A stretch of DNA of 11,912 nt, from positions 1 to 11,912 of the forward strand of contig DAOWCY010000216.1 in the NCBI GenBank assembly GCA_030639305.1, written 5' to 3'. Shown in pieces: positions 1 to 6,732 of this stretch. The notes beneath the pieces are model-generated. The model did no database searches and was not told the origin of the DNA. It saw only the letters and a program-made list of their open reading frames with translations. The translations under genes were made by a program, and so were the position numbers. Source of the stretch: JAGLQA01 sp023135565. GTDB lineage: Bacteria; Acidobacteriota; Aminicenantia; UBA2199. The number at the start of each line of letters is the position of its first letter. Position 1 is the first letter of the stretch.

Positions 1-150
1 AAGCTGCTTCGCCGCAAGAGGCAGCGTGTGAGCGTTTTTGCTTCTAAGTTATCAAAAGTTTTGATTAAACTTTTTCAAAAGTTTAGCCCCCGGCAGGGCC
101 GCCGGAGGCTAAGAGGCTGGGTGCGCCGCACCCCCGCCGGAGGCAAGAGA
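1..150 (+). repeat. Composite hairpin repeat, left flank
   Basis: This stretch is a mosaic of modules that recur in the window in the same order and orientation. Positions 4-50 (GCTTCGCCGC, then GCAGCGTGTGAGCG and CTTCTAA) match 11736-11772 and 11864-11912. Positions 52-109 match 11777-11835 and hold a hairpin at 67-84 (AAACTTT, loop TTCA, AAAGTTT), followed by a GC-rich part ending in GCCGCCGGAGGC. Positions 118-137 are the exact reverse complement of 5520-5539 and contain the hairpin GGGTGC-GCC-GCACCC. A short open frame crosses it (28-216), but it consists of repeat sequence and is not called as a gene. Confidence 0.8.
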
Positions 151-184
151 TTTCAAATTTTTCTTCGATTAATCATCAAAAGAC

Positions 185-213
185 TTGTCAAACGACACTT
201 TTTTTTATACAAT
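185..213 (+). promoter_or_regulatory. Candidate sigma70 promoter for the operon
   Basis: TTGTCA (185-190) lies 17 nt before TACAAT (208-213). Each hexamer matches five of six consensus positions and the spacing is ideal. Transcription would start near 220, giving a leader of about 54 nt before the ATG at 274. It lies just downstream of the left-flank repeat and is the best promoter candidate I found by eye. No operator or riboswitch is evident in the short leader. Confidence 0.5.
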
Positions 214-261
214 TAACATATGAATGCAATAAGCCTTTTATGTGGTAAAAAATCAAAACTT

Positions 262-271
262 GAGGAGAAGG
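262..271 (+). promoter_or_regulatory. Ribosome binding site deciding the start of gene 1
   Basis: GAGGAG at 262-267, followed by AAGG, sits 6 nt before the ATG at 274. The upstream in-frame ATG at 220 has no comparable site and falls about where the predicted transcript begins. The ATG at 274 also starts directly on a signal peptide, so 274 is the better start. Confidence 0.8.
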
Positions 272-273
272 TA

Positions 274-1992
274 ATGCGAAAAAAAAGATTCATTAATATT
301 TCCGTTGTTTTTTGTATGTTTGTCCTGGTCTTTTCAGCAGCGCTGACAGCAGCCAATATCGTAGAAGTGGAACCGCGGCCTCTAACCCAGGTGGTTTCCA
401 AAAGAGCCAGCAGCGTCAAGTCCGGCGCCCTAAAAGTCCCGATGATCCTATGGGGCGGGGATGTGGCCACCATCTATGCCGCGGACAGCGGTTTATTCAA
501 AGCCGAAGGCCTGGATGTTTCCCTCTACAGGGAAGACATTTTCCAGAAACAGGTAGAAAGCTGTTTAGAAGGAAAAACCCCCTACCTGCGAGGCACCATG
601 GGCATGATCAACGCCGCAGCCGAAGTTTTTAAAAGAAACGGCCTGGATTTAGTGGTGATTTACCAGCTAACCTGGTCTACCGGCGGCGACGCCCTGGTCA
701 CCCGCAGCAATGTCAAAAGACCGCGGGACTTGAAAAACAAAACCATTGCCCTGCAGCTTTATGGACCGCACATGGATTACCTAAGCAATATTCTCAGCAG
801 CGCAGGCGTTCCCTTCAGTAAAGTAAAGCTGAAATGGTTCACCGAACTATCGCTGCCAACCTATGATACCGGGGGAAAAATTATCGACCCGGTCAGCGCT
901 TTTTTAGAAGACAGTTCTATCGACGGCGTGATGTGTATTATTCCCGACGCCCTGAACCTCACTTCAGGCGGGAAAGTAGGCACCGGGGCCGCCGGTTCGG
1001 TCAAAGGGGCCAATATCGTACTGAGCACTAAAACCGCTTCCCGGGTCATTTCCGATGTCTATGCCGTGCGCAGCGATTATTTCAACCGTAACAAAAGCAA
1101 AGTGGAATCCTTTGTCCGCGCCTTATTCAAAGGCCGGGAAGGGCTGGCAAAACTGATGACCAACAAAAGTTCCCGGCAGAAAGAATACAGGAAAATAATG
1201 AGTCATGCGGCGGATATGCTTTTAGGCGCGCCCCAGGCCATTCCCGATGTAGAAGCGCTGTTAGGCGACTGCCGCTTCGCCGGTTATGACGGCAATGTGA
1301 AGTTTTTCACCGGCAAAGGCACTACCAGGACCCTGAAACGGCTGACTTCTGAAATCCAGGCCAGTTTCAAAAAGATGGGCTTGATGTCGAAAACCGTCAC
1401 CCTGCGTTCAGCCGGTTGGGATTTTTCCAGGCTGGCCCGCGGTTTATCCGGCATTTCCACCAAACCCGTCGAAGTCAAGAAAAGATTCGACACCCGCAAA
1501 GTACAGGAAAGAATCTCCGTAGAACCTACTACCTGGGCTGCAAAAGGCACTTTGTTCCAGATCGAGATCAATTTTGCCCCCAACCAGAGCGCTTTTTCCG
1601 CGAATCAATATGCCGGTGATTTTAGTAAAGCCTTAAACATTGCCCAAACCTACGGCGGTTCGCTTATTATCATCGAAGGTCATTCCGATCCCCTGGGAAT
1701 TTTGAGAGCCAAACAGGACAGGAAATCTTCGGTAGAAATCAGGCAGATGGAGCAGCAGGCCAAAAACCTCTCCCTCTCCCGGGCCCGGGAAGTACGCAGG
1801 AGTTTTTTCAGCTACTGTAAGAAAAAAGGATTCAACGTCGATGAATCGCAGTTTGTGGCAGTAGGCATGGGCATCACCAACCCTAAGTACAACCCGCCGA
1901 GAACCAAAGAAGAGTGGGCGGCTAACCGCCGGGTGCTTTTTCGCATCAAGCAGATAGAAGCGGAGTTGAGCGAGTTTACTCCTCTAAAGTAG
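274..1992 (+). CDS. Secreted NMT1/SsuA-like solute-binding protein fused to an OmpA-like domain
   Basis: The 572-residue product has a basic N-terminus, a hydrophobic core (about residues 7-23) and a likely signal-peptidase I site near LTAA (24-27), so it should be exported. Residues about 50-345 resemble NMT1/SsuA-type binding domains of ABC importers, with the opening pattern PMILWGGDVATIYAADSGLF followed by DLKNKTIAL. Residues about 425-560 are OmpA-like. They include IIEGHSD (D472), NLSLSRA (R503) and ANRRV (551-554), matching the Asp and Arg that bind diaminopimelate in OmpA/Pal domains. D472 and R503 are 31 residues apart, whereas the family spacing is about 15, so an insertion of about 16 residues separates them. 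Its neighbours are the vWA protein 12 nt downstream and a second fusion of the same type. Inference: a binding protein tethered to peptidoglycan. The ligand is unknown. The domain calls are firm; the coupling to the importer downstream is not. Confidence 0.85.
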   Translation: MRKKRFINISVVFCMFVLVFSAALTAANIVEVEPRPLTQVVSKRASSVKSGALKVPMILWGGDVATIYAADSGLFKAEGLDVSLYREDIFQKQVESCLEGKTPYLRGTMGMINAAAEVFKRNGLDLVVIYQLTWSTGGDALVTRSNVKRPRDLKNKTIALQLYGPHMDYLSNILSSAGVPFSKVKLKWFTELSLPTYDTGGKIIDPVSAFLEDSSIDGVMCIIPDALNLTSGGKVGTGAAGSVKGANIVLSTKTASRVISDVYAVRSDYFNRNKSKVESFVRALFKGREGLAKLMTNKSSRQKEYRKIMSHAADMLLGAPQAIPDVEALLGDCRFAGYDGNVKFFTGKGTTRTLKRLTSEIQASFKKMGLMSKTVTLRSAGWDFSRLARGLSGISTKPVEVKKRFDTRKVQERISVEPTTWAAKGTLFQIEINFAPNQSAFSANQYAGDFSKALNIAQTYGGSLIIIEGHSDPLGILRAKQDRKSSVEIRQMEQQAKNLSLSRAREVRRSFFSYCKKKGFNVDESQFVAVGMGITNPKYNPPRTKEEWAANRRVLFRIKQIEAELSEFTPLK

Positions 1993-2000
1993 GGAGAAAG
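1992..2000 (+). promoter_or_regulatory. Ribosome binding site for the long vWA start
   Basis: GGGAGAAAG overlaps the last base of the preceding stop codon and lies 4 nt before the ATG at 2005. It supports translation from 2005 and therefore through the repeat-derived N-terminal segment. The competing in-frame ATG at 2203 has only GAAGG two bases upstream, which is too close to work well as a Shine-Dalgarno sequence. Confidence 0.65.
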
Positions 2001-2004
2001 TAAA

Positions 2005-2961
2005 ATGAGATTTCCAATTTTTTTAAAAAACGGCTCAACAAAAGTTTTGCGGGGGTCCAGGGGGCAGTTTTTCAACCCCGCGGCGCGGGGAGCCGATAAG
2101 GGGCTTTCGAGTAACAATGAATTGCCGAAAAGCGGTTCAACAAAAGTTTTGTGGGGGTCCAGGGGGCAGTTTTTCAAAAGCGCCCCCTGGTCGCCGAAGG
2201 CAATGCTGTTTGCTTTTTTAATAATCGTAATGTTTTTTGTCGGCTGCGGCTCTTCCTCTTCTACATCCACACCGGCGGAAGAGAAAGCCCCCCCCATGAC
2301 TTTAGGAAAGTTATGGATCGAGCAGGAACCCGCCAAAATTCCTATCCCCGAAGACAGCGGCGGCGCTGCCGAAATGACCAGGAATTTTTATTTTATATTA
2401 GACGGCAGCGGCAGCATGAGCGAAGGCACCAACAAGGACTGCGGCGGCGACCGGCAGTTCCCCGACAAGCTGCAGGGCGCTAAGTGGGCCGTCAAGAAGT
2501 TCTTAGAGAACGTACCCCCCGACGTGAACATCGGATTATTCGTATTCGACAACGTCGCCAAAAGGGAAGTCGTACCCTTAGGTTCAGGCAACCGGGAGGC
2601 TTTTATCGCAGCCGTGGAAGCTATCCAGGCCGGCGGCGGCACCCCTTTGGCCCGGGCCATCGAATTCGGCACCGACAAATTAATAGAACGATATAAAAAA
2701 CAGTTAGGCTATGGCGAGTACCGCCTGATCGTAGTGACCGACGGCAAAGCCAACGAAATACCCAAAGCAGCCCTTTACGCGGCCAAATACGGTATTCCTA
2801 TTTATGCCATCGGCTTATGCGTAGGCAAAGACCATCCCCTGCGCAGCTTTTCGGTATCTTACAAAGCAGCCGATAATTTTTCCGACCTCTCGCAAAGTTT
2901 GCAGGACACCCTGGCTGAACTGCCTGATTTCGATGTCACCAGCTTCGAGGAGCAGCAATAA
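2005..2961 (+). CDS. vWA-domain lipoprotein with a repeat-encoded N-terminal extension
   Basis: The 318-residue product carries a von Willebrand A domain (about residues 127-310) with a complete MIDAS metal site: DGSGS at 133-137, T213 in GGGTPLA, and D246 in VVTDGK. Such domains usually mediate metal-dependent protein contacts. Residues 67-81 (M67, a hydrophobic stretch, then FVGC) look like a lipoprotein signal with lipidation at C81, followed by a Ser/Thr-rich linker. Unusually, 66 residues precede this signal. They hold two copies of a peptide of the form GSTKVL(R/W)GSRGQFF, encoded by 2031-2075 and 2133-2177. The Shine-Dalgarno sequence favours the start at 2005, while the signal peptide would favour 2203. 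Either the extension is tolerated or trimmed, or the true start is 2203. The stop overlaps the next start by one base (TAATG), implying coupled translation. The vWA call is firm; the start and the lipidation are uncertain. Confidence 0.85.
   Translation: MRFPIFLKNGSTKVLRGSRGQFFNPAARGADKGLSSNNELPKSGSTKVLWGSRGQFFKSAPWSPKAMLFAFLIIVMFFVGCGSSSSTSTPAEEKAPPMTLGKLWIEQEPAKIPIPEDSGGAAEMTRNFYFILDGSGSMSEGTNKDCGGDRQFPDKLQGAKWAVKKFLENVPPDVNIGLFVFDNVAKREVVPLGSGNREAFIAAVEAIQAGGGTPLARAIEFGTDKLIERYKKQLGYGEYRLIVVTDGKANEIPKAALYAAKYGIPIYAIGLCVGKDHPLRSFSVSYKAADNFSDLSQSLQDTLAELPDFDVTSFEEQQ
2031..2075 (+). repeat. Hairpin repeat, partial copy inside the vWA gene
   Basis: This 45-nt stretch matches 2133-2177 at 43 of 45 positions, exactly 102 nt (34 codons) upstream, so the reading frame is kept. 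It contains the left arm of the hairpin (GGGGGTCCAGGGGGC), but the right arm is missing. The copy instead runs into CCCCGC-GGC-GCGGGG (2076-2090), a small GC-rich hairpin. Confidence 0.8.
2133..2201 (+). repeat. Hairpin repeat, full copy inside the vWA gene
   Basis: This copy has a 9-bp perfect stem, CCAGGGGGC (2159-2167) with GCCCCCTGG (2182-2190), around a T/A-rich loop. It ends in TCGCCGAAGGC, exactly as in the intergenic copy at 5646-5656. It is translated in frame and ends two bases before the ATG at 2203. The stem is GC-rich where the other copies have AT-rich arms, yet pairing is preserved. Confidence 0.85.
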
Positions 2962-4529
2962 TGGAAGAAGAACAAAAAGGCGTGAAAAAAACCACCATCG
3001 GGTTTATTATTATCCTGGTCATCGGCATTGCCGGTATATTGGGCTGGAGATACCTGAAACCCATACTCTTCGAGAAGAGCCAACAATCTACTTCCGATTC
3101 CGCCGGTTCTTTGCATACCATGCGCATAGGCGGTGATAACTATTTAGGCTACTGGTTTATGACCTCCCCGGAAATGAGGAAAATGGCGGCCAGGAAAGGT
3201 TTGCAGGTAGATTTTACCGACGACGGCGGCGCTTATGCCGACCGGCTGTCGGCTTTTGCCGGGGGGGATTACGATTGTATCGTGCTGCCGGTGAACTCCT
3301 ACTTAGAGCACGGCGCAGCCCATAAATTCCCCGGGGTTATCGCCGCCGCCATCTCCGAATCCAAAGGAGCAGACGGCATTGTCGGTTATGCCGACCGTTT
3401 TCCCGGCGGAAAAATCAACGACCTCAACGACCCCACCCTGAAGATCGTTTATACCCCCAGTTCTCCCAGTTCTTTTTTACTGGACCTGACCATTGCCGAT
3501 TTCGATCTCAATAGGCTGCGGGACAGCAAGGACTGGCAGACCCCCGCCGACGGCTCAGCCGCAGTACTCAAACAGGCCAAAAAAGGCATCGGCGATGTGT
3601 TCGTATTATGGGAACCCGACCTCTCCAAAGCCCTCAAAATCACCGGTATGAAATATATCTGGGGTTCCGACAAATTTTCCGGTTATATCGTGGACGTGTT
3701 CGTTTTCAACCGTAATTACCTGAAAAAGCATGAAAGCAAAGTGCGGGATTTCCTGAGCGTTTATTTCCGGGTATTAAGCATATACGCCAACAACAAGGAA
3801 AAGATGATCAAGGAGATGAGCAAATCCACCGACGAGAAAAAAAACACTATCGAAGCCATGCTGGAAAAGATCGACTGGTACGACTTAGGGCAGAATTGCA
3901 CACAGCAGTTCGGCATCGAATCGCGGGTCGGCGAGAACGTCCAGGAAGGCGTCATTAACACGATAATCGCCTGTACCGACGTGATGATGCGCAGCAAAAT
4001 TTTCGAGAAAGACCCCCTGCGCGGTAATCCATATCTGATCACCAACAGCGACATCCTCAAAGGTTTATCGTCGAACCGGGCCATAGGCGTAACCGGCGCT
4101 GCCGGCAGGAAACGGGATTTTGCCGACCTGTCGGATAATGAGTGGTCGAAACTGCGCGAAATGGGCACTTTCCGTATCGAACCCATTACATTCCAATCCT
4201 GGAACAACCGGTTGACCGACGAAGGCAAAGAAATAGTGGATAAAATCGCCGGCCTGTTGACCAACAATTACCCCCATTATCGAGTAATGGTGCGCGGTCA
4301 TACCGGGCCCGGCGGCAGCGAAGAAGAGAACGTCAAACTCTCTTTAGAAAGGGCGCAGGTAGTGATCCAGTACCTAACGGCAGTGCACAGTATTAACCGC
4401 AGCCGTCTGAAAGCGGAAGGGATCGGTTCCATGCAGCCGGCCGTCAAGAAACCGGGAGAATCTATGCGGGCTTACCGTTACCGTCTCGCCCGCGTGGAAT
4501 TTGTAGCCTTAGAAGAAGATAAACTTTGA
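2961..4529 (+). CDS. Membrane-anchored solute-binding protein fused to an OmpA-like domain
   Basis: The 522-residue product begins with a short charged stretch and one transmembrane helix (about residues 12-30) with no clear cleavage site, so it is probably anchored in the inner membrane facing the periplasm. Residues about 50-355 resemble an NMT1-type binding domain, with the sequence MRIGGDNYLGYWF near the start and GDYDCIVLPVNSYL matching the conserved second segment. Residues about 402-515 are OmpA-like. They include GHTG (446-449), NVKLSLERA with R464, and a C-terminal RLARVEF. G449 stands where the family has the peptidoglycan-binding Asp, while R464 is kept at the canonical 15-residue spacing. 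GAGGAG at 2947-2952, 8 nt before the ATG, supports the start, which overlaps the vWA stop by one base. Inference: an inner-membrane counterpart of the secreted fusion at 274-1992, with weakened or altered peptidoglycan binding. Confidence 0.82.
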   Translation: MEEEQKGVKKTTIGFIIILVIGIAGILGWRYLKPILFEKSQQSTSDSAGSLHTMRIGGDNYLGYWFMTSPEMRKMAARKGLQVDFTDDGGAYADRLSAFAGGDYDCIVLPVNSYLEHGAAHKFPGVIAAAISESKGADGIVGYADRFPGGKINDLNDPTLKIVYTPSSPSSFLLDLTIADFDLNRLRDSKDWQTPADGSAAVLKQAKKGIGDVFVLWEPDLSKALKITGMKYIWGSDKFSGYIVDVFVFNRNYLKKHESKVRDFLSVYFRVLSIYANNKEKMIKEMSKSTDEKKNTIEAMLEKIDWYDLGQNCTQQFGIESRVGENVQEGVINTIIACTDVMMRSKIFEKDPLRGNPYLITNSDILKGLSSNRAIGVTGAAGRKRDFADLSDNEWSKLREMGTFRIEPITFQSWNNRLTDEGKEIVDKIAGLLTNNYPHYRVMVRGHTGPGGSEEENVKLSLERAQVVIQYLTAVHSINRSRLKAEGIGSMQPAVKKPGESMRAYRYRLARVEFVALEEDKL

Positions 4530-4538
4530 TAAAAGAAT

Positions 4539-5465
4539 ATGAGTATTAAAAAGAAAATTGCCCAACCCACAGCAGGGGATTTCTCCAGAGCAGAAATCAA
4601 AAAGAAAGTCCTGGCCGAATCGATCCAGCATCCCACTACCCTTTATTCCGCGGCCATAGCCGTATTGAGCGGCATCTACATGGCGGTGGTCAGTTTCGAT
4701 CAAACCGCCTTTGCCCTGGCTTTAGGCGGCGGTTTATTCAGCCTGGCCTCCTGGGTGTACCATTATTTCGTCCGCGGCGAAAAGATAGCGGAAAATCATG
4801 TCAAGAAATTACTGGCAAAACGCAGGAAATATAAGGAACAACAGGGCAAAGACATCGAGAGGAGGTGCTGGAAAACAGGTTTTTCGGAAGGAGCCGAAGC
4901 AGCTAAAGAGCTCAAAGAAGCTTATGTCAGGTTGGACACTTTTTTAAAAGAGAAACTCGAAAAAAGGCAGACCCTCACCGCGCAGCGTTTTTTAACCCTG
5001 GCTGAAGAGAGTTATCAGCAGGGCATCCAGTTTTTGAATAAGGCGCTGTCGCTTCACCAAGCCATAGCGGGCATAGATGAACGCAAGTTAAACAGGGAAC
5101 TGCGCGTCTGGGAAAAAGAGTTGAAGAGCATCGAGCAGAATAAAAAGAAGGGCAAAGATTATAAAGCCATACTAACCGAAGCGCTGCAGGAGAAAATGCG
5201 CAGTCACCGGCGCCGGTTGGAGTTGTACGCCAAACGTAAGGGAACTTTAGACCAGGTGTTGGCCCAGTGTGAAATATTGGAAGCCACCTTAGACTCCACT
5301 TATTTAGAAGTAGTTGACTTAATCGAAGATGAAACCATCATGCAGCGCAAGAGTGTGGCCTCGAATTTAGAGAAAGCCGTAGCCGCTGCCCGCCGGGTAG
5401 AGGATCGTTTACGCGGCTTAGAAACAGAAGATGCTGAAGACGACCAGTACCTGATTAAAGAATAA
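4539..5465 (+). CDS. Two-TM membrane protein with a long coiled coil
   Basis: I do not recognise a named family for this 308-residue product. It has a basic N-terminus, two hydrophobic helices (about residues 35-53 and 57-77) joined by a very short turn, and a C-terminal part of about 230 residues rich in Lys, Glu, Gln and Arg. That part shows heptad-like leucines, for example around LDTFLKEKLEKRQTL and LEATLDSTYLEVVDLIED. This suggests a helical hairpin in the inner membrane with a cytoplasmic coiled coil. It starts 9 nt after the preceding stop with no good Shine-Dalgarno sequence, so translation probably depends on coupling. Its position just before the PspA-like gene makes it a candidate membrane receptor or partner for that protein. 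This is inferred from context only. The existence of the gene is well supported by its packing and composition. Confidence 0.75.
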   Translation: MSIKKKIAQPTAGDFSRAEIKKKVLAESIQHPTTLYSAAIAVLSGIYMAVVSFDQTAFALALGGGLFSLASWVYHYFVRGEKIAENHVKKLLAKRRKYKEQQGKDIERRCWKTGFSEGAEAAKELKEAYVRLDTFLKEKLEKRQTLTAQRFLTLAEESYQQGIQFLNKALSLHQAIAGIDERKLNRELRVWEKELKSIEQNKKKGKDYKAILTEALQEKMRSHRRRLELYAKRKGTLDQVLAQCEILEATLDSTYLEVVDLIEDETIMQRKSVASNLEKAVAAARRVEDRLRGLETEDAEDDQYLIKE

Positions 5466-5512
5466 TAAATAATGAAAAAACTCGACCGGGAAAAAAACGT
5501 TGAGGCGTCCTG

Positions 5513-5547
5513 CCGCGGCGCGGGGGTGCGGCGCACCCACCCTATGA
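5513..5547 (+). repeat. GC-rich hairpin module, copy 1
   Basis: This 35-nt segment matches 6560-6594 with one mismatch, and its first 27 nt are identical. It contains GGGTGC-GGC-GCACCC, a 6-bp perfect stem. It lies in the gap before the PspA-like gene, upstream of an AT-rich hairpin module. The same order is seen before gene 6. Confidence 0.85.
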
Positions 5548-5600
5548 AGTTAGCTGTCTTAAGCCTTGCCCACGTGGTGGGGCCGCGGAGCGGTTTAACA

Positions 5601-5656
5601 GAAGTTTTTGGAAGTCCAGAAACCTTTTTTCAAAAAGGTTTTTGGTCGCCGAAGGC
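5601..5656 (+). repeat. Long hairpin repeat upstream of the PspA-like gene
   Basis: CCAGAAACCTTTT (616-628 after 5000) pairs with AAAAGGTTTTTGG (633-645 after 5000) over 13 pairs including one G-T wobble, with a small loop. The element ends in TCGCCGAAGGC. It is the same family as 2133-2201 and 6655-6709. Its T-rich run lies inside the stem rather than after it, so it does not look like a standard terminator. The next gene begins 73 nt further on. Confidence 0.85.
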
Positions 5657-5729
5657 AAAAATAAATAATTGCAAAATAAGAGAAATTATGATAAAACCAA
5701 GTATAACAAAAATTTAGGAGAATTTAATT

Positions 5730-6557
5730 ATGGCAGAAGAAAGAATTGGAATTTTCAGAGCTATCCTTCGTTTTTTCCGTTTTTGGAATTGGAAAAAAGC
5801 CAGGGGGATCATTAGAGCGGCAGACGAGCAGTTTACCGGATCGGTAGGCGGTATTTCCGCTGCTTTCGATATCCAGCAGGATAAGATGGTATCCCAGTAC
5901 CAGGGGCTTCGCGACGCCATCTCGGAAGTCGAAGCCATCCTGGAAGACAAACGGTCGCGGCTCGAAGAACTCAATGAAGAAGAGGAAGACCTCCTGCAAA
6001 AGCGGGAAGGCGCCTTAGCCAAAGCCGAAGCAGCCAACGCAGCCGGCGAAACCAAAGCCTATGAAAAACACGCTAATGCCTTCGAACGTTTCCAGGTGCG
6101 CATCGACGAAATCGAGGCGACCCAGGCGCGCCTGCATGAGGAAGTCGGGGAAACCTCGAAAACCATGGAAAAGTATATGCTGCAATTGCAGGATTTCCAA
6201 TCGGAGATCGAAAAGATGCCGCAGCAGAAAGCCGAAGCCATTGCCGATTTCGTATCGTCGAAGAAGATCGTCGAATTGAACGACCGGCTGCAGGGGTTAG
6301 AGACCAGCCTCGACAGGGGCCCCATCTCCGCTGTTATGGACGCCAACCGCAAGCTCACCGCCAAAGCGCGCATATCGGAAAAGTTAGCCAAAGCCGACGT
6401 GAAGCTGCAGGATAAGGAATATGAGAAAGCCGGCCGGGAGTCTACAGCCAGGAGCAAAATGGACCAGATGCTGGCTGCCCGCCGCTTAGAAAAAGACAAA
6501 AAAACCGGTGTATCCGAAAAGAAGCCCAAAGAAAAGGATGACCGGCCCAAGATATAA
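5730..6557 (+). CDS. PspA/IM30-like coiled-coil protein (ESCRT-III superfamily type)
   Basis: The 275-residue product is highly charged and almost entirely helical. It opens with an amphipathic, aromatic-rich segment (IFRAILRFFRFWNWKKA, about residues 8-24) of the type PspA and Vipp1 use to insert into membranes. A long coiled coil follows (about 45-215), with PspA-like patterns such as AEAIADFVSSKKIVELNDRL. The tail is rich in Lys, Glu and Pro. Length and layout fit the PspA/IM30 family (about 220-270 residues), but I judge this from pattern alone and a generic coiled-coil protein remains possible. AGGAG at 5716-5720 supports the start. PspA proteins bind and remodel the inner membrane under envelope stress. 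The neighbouring two-TM coiled-coil protein and the AAA+ ATPase in the same cluster fit that role. The first hairpin modules of the operon gaps lie directly upstream. Confidence 0.65.
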   Translation: MAEERIGIFRAILRFFRFWNWKKARGIIRAADEQFTGSVGGISAAFDIQQDKMVSQYQGLRDAISEVEAILEDKRSRLEELNEEEEDLLQKREGALAKAEAANAAGETKAYEKHANAFERFQVRIDEIEATQARLHEEVGETSKTMEKYMLQLQDFQSEIEKMPQQKAEAIADFVSSKKIVELNDRLQGLETSLDRGPISAVMDANRKLTAKARISEKLAKADVKLQDKEYEKAGRESTARSKMDQMLAARRLEKDKKTGVSEKKPKEKDDRPKI

Positions 6558-6559
6558 GC

Positions 6560-6594
6560 CCGCGGCGCGGGGGTGCGGCGCACCCAGCCTATGA
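6560..6594 (+). repeat. GC-rich hairpin module, copy 2
   Basis: This segment matches 5513-5547 with one mismatch in 35 nt. It begins two bases after the stop codon of the PspA-like gene. It includes CCCGC-GGC-GCGGG followed by the overlapping stem GGGTGC-GGC-GCACCC. Confidence 0.85.
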
Positions 6595-6654
6595 GCCGCT
6601 CCGCGGCAGAAGCTAACGATAGCCGTTTATTGTGTAGATAAGCGTATCGCTCAT

Positions 6655-6709
6655 AAAAAGTTTTGGGAGTCCAGAACCCTTTTTCAAAAGGGTTTTGGCC
6701 GCCGGAGGC
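6655..6709 (+). repeat. Long hairpin repeat upstream of the third binding protein
   Basis: CCAGAACCCTTT (6671-6682) pairs with AAAGGGTTTTGG (6687-6698), with one G-T wobble. The element ends in GCCGCCGGAGGC, 23 nt before the ATG at 6733, so the hairpin sits just upstream of the ribosome binding site. Compared with the copy at 5601-5656, one T-A pair has become C-G with both arms changed. Confidence 0.85.
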
Positions 6710-6732
6710 AAAAAAAACAGGAGGAAATTAGA

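Noticed and set aside
28..216. Open frame of 62 codons at the left edge
   Set aside because: Made of the composite repeat, with a basic low-complexity product and no ribosome binding site.
220..273. Upstream in-frame ATG at 220 for gene 1
   Set aside because: No ribosome binding site precedes it, it lies about at the predicted transcription start, and it would put 18 residues before a normal signal peptide. The ATG at 274 has a strong site.
1812..2336. 174-codon antisense frame over the gene 1/gene 2 junction
   Set aside because: It lies opposite two well-supported genes, and its repeated peptide is the complement of the hairpin repeat.
3761..4267. 168-codon antisense frame inside gene 3
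   Set aside because: It is opposite a gene with clear domains on the + strand, and it shows no domain or ribosome binding site of its own.
4860..4867. Perfect Shine-Dalgarno match AGGAGGTG inside gene 4
   Set aside because: No start codon follows at a useful distance. It most likely reflects Arg codons in the reading frame, though it could cause a ribosome pause.
5472..5717. Open frame of 81 codons in the gap before the PspA-like gene
   Set aside because: It runs through both repeat modules and has no ribosome binding site or recognisable domain. Its middle encodes a peptide like the repeat peptide of the vWA gene (FWSPKA versus PWSPKA), which the repeat explains.
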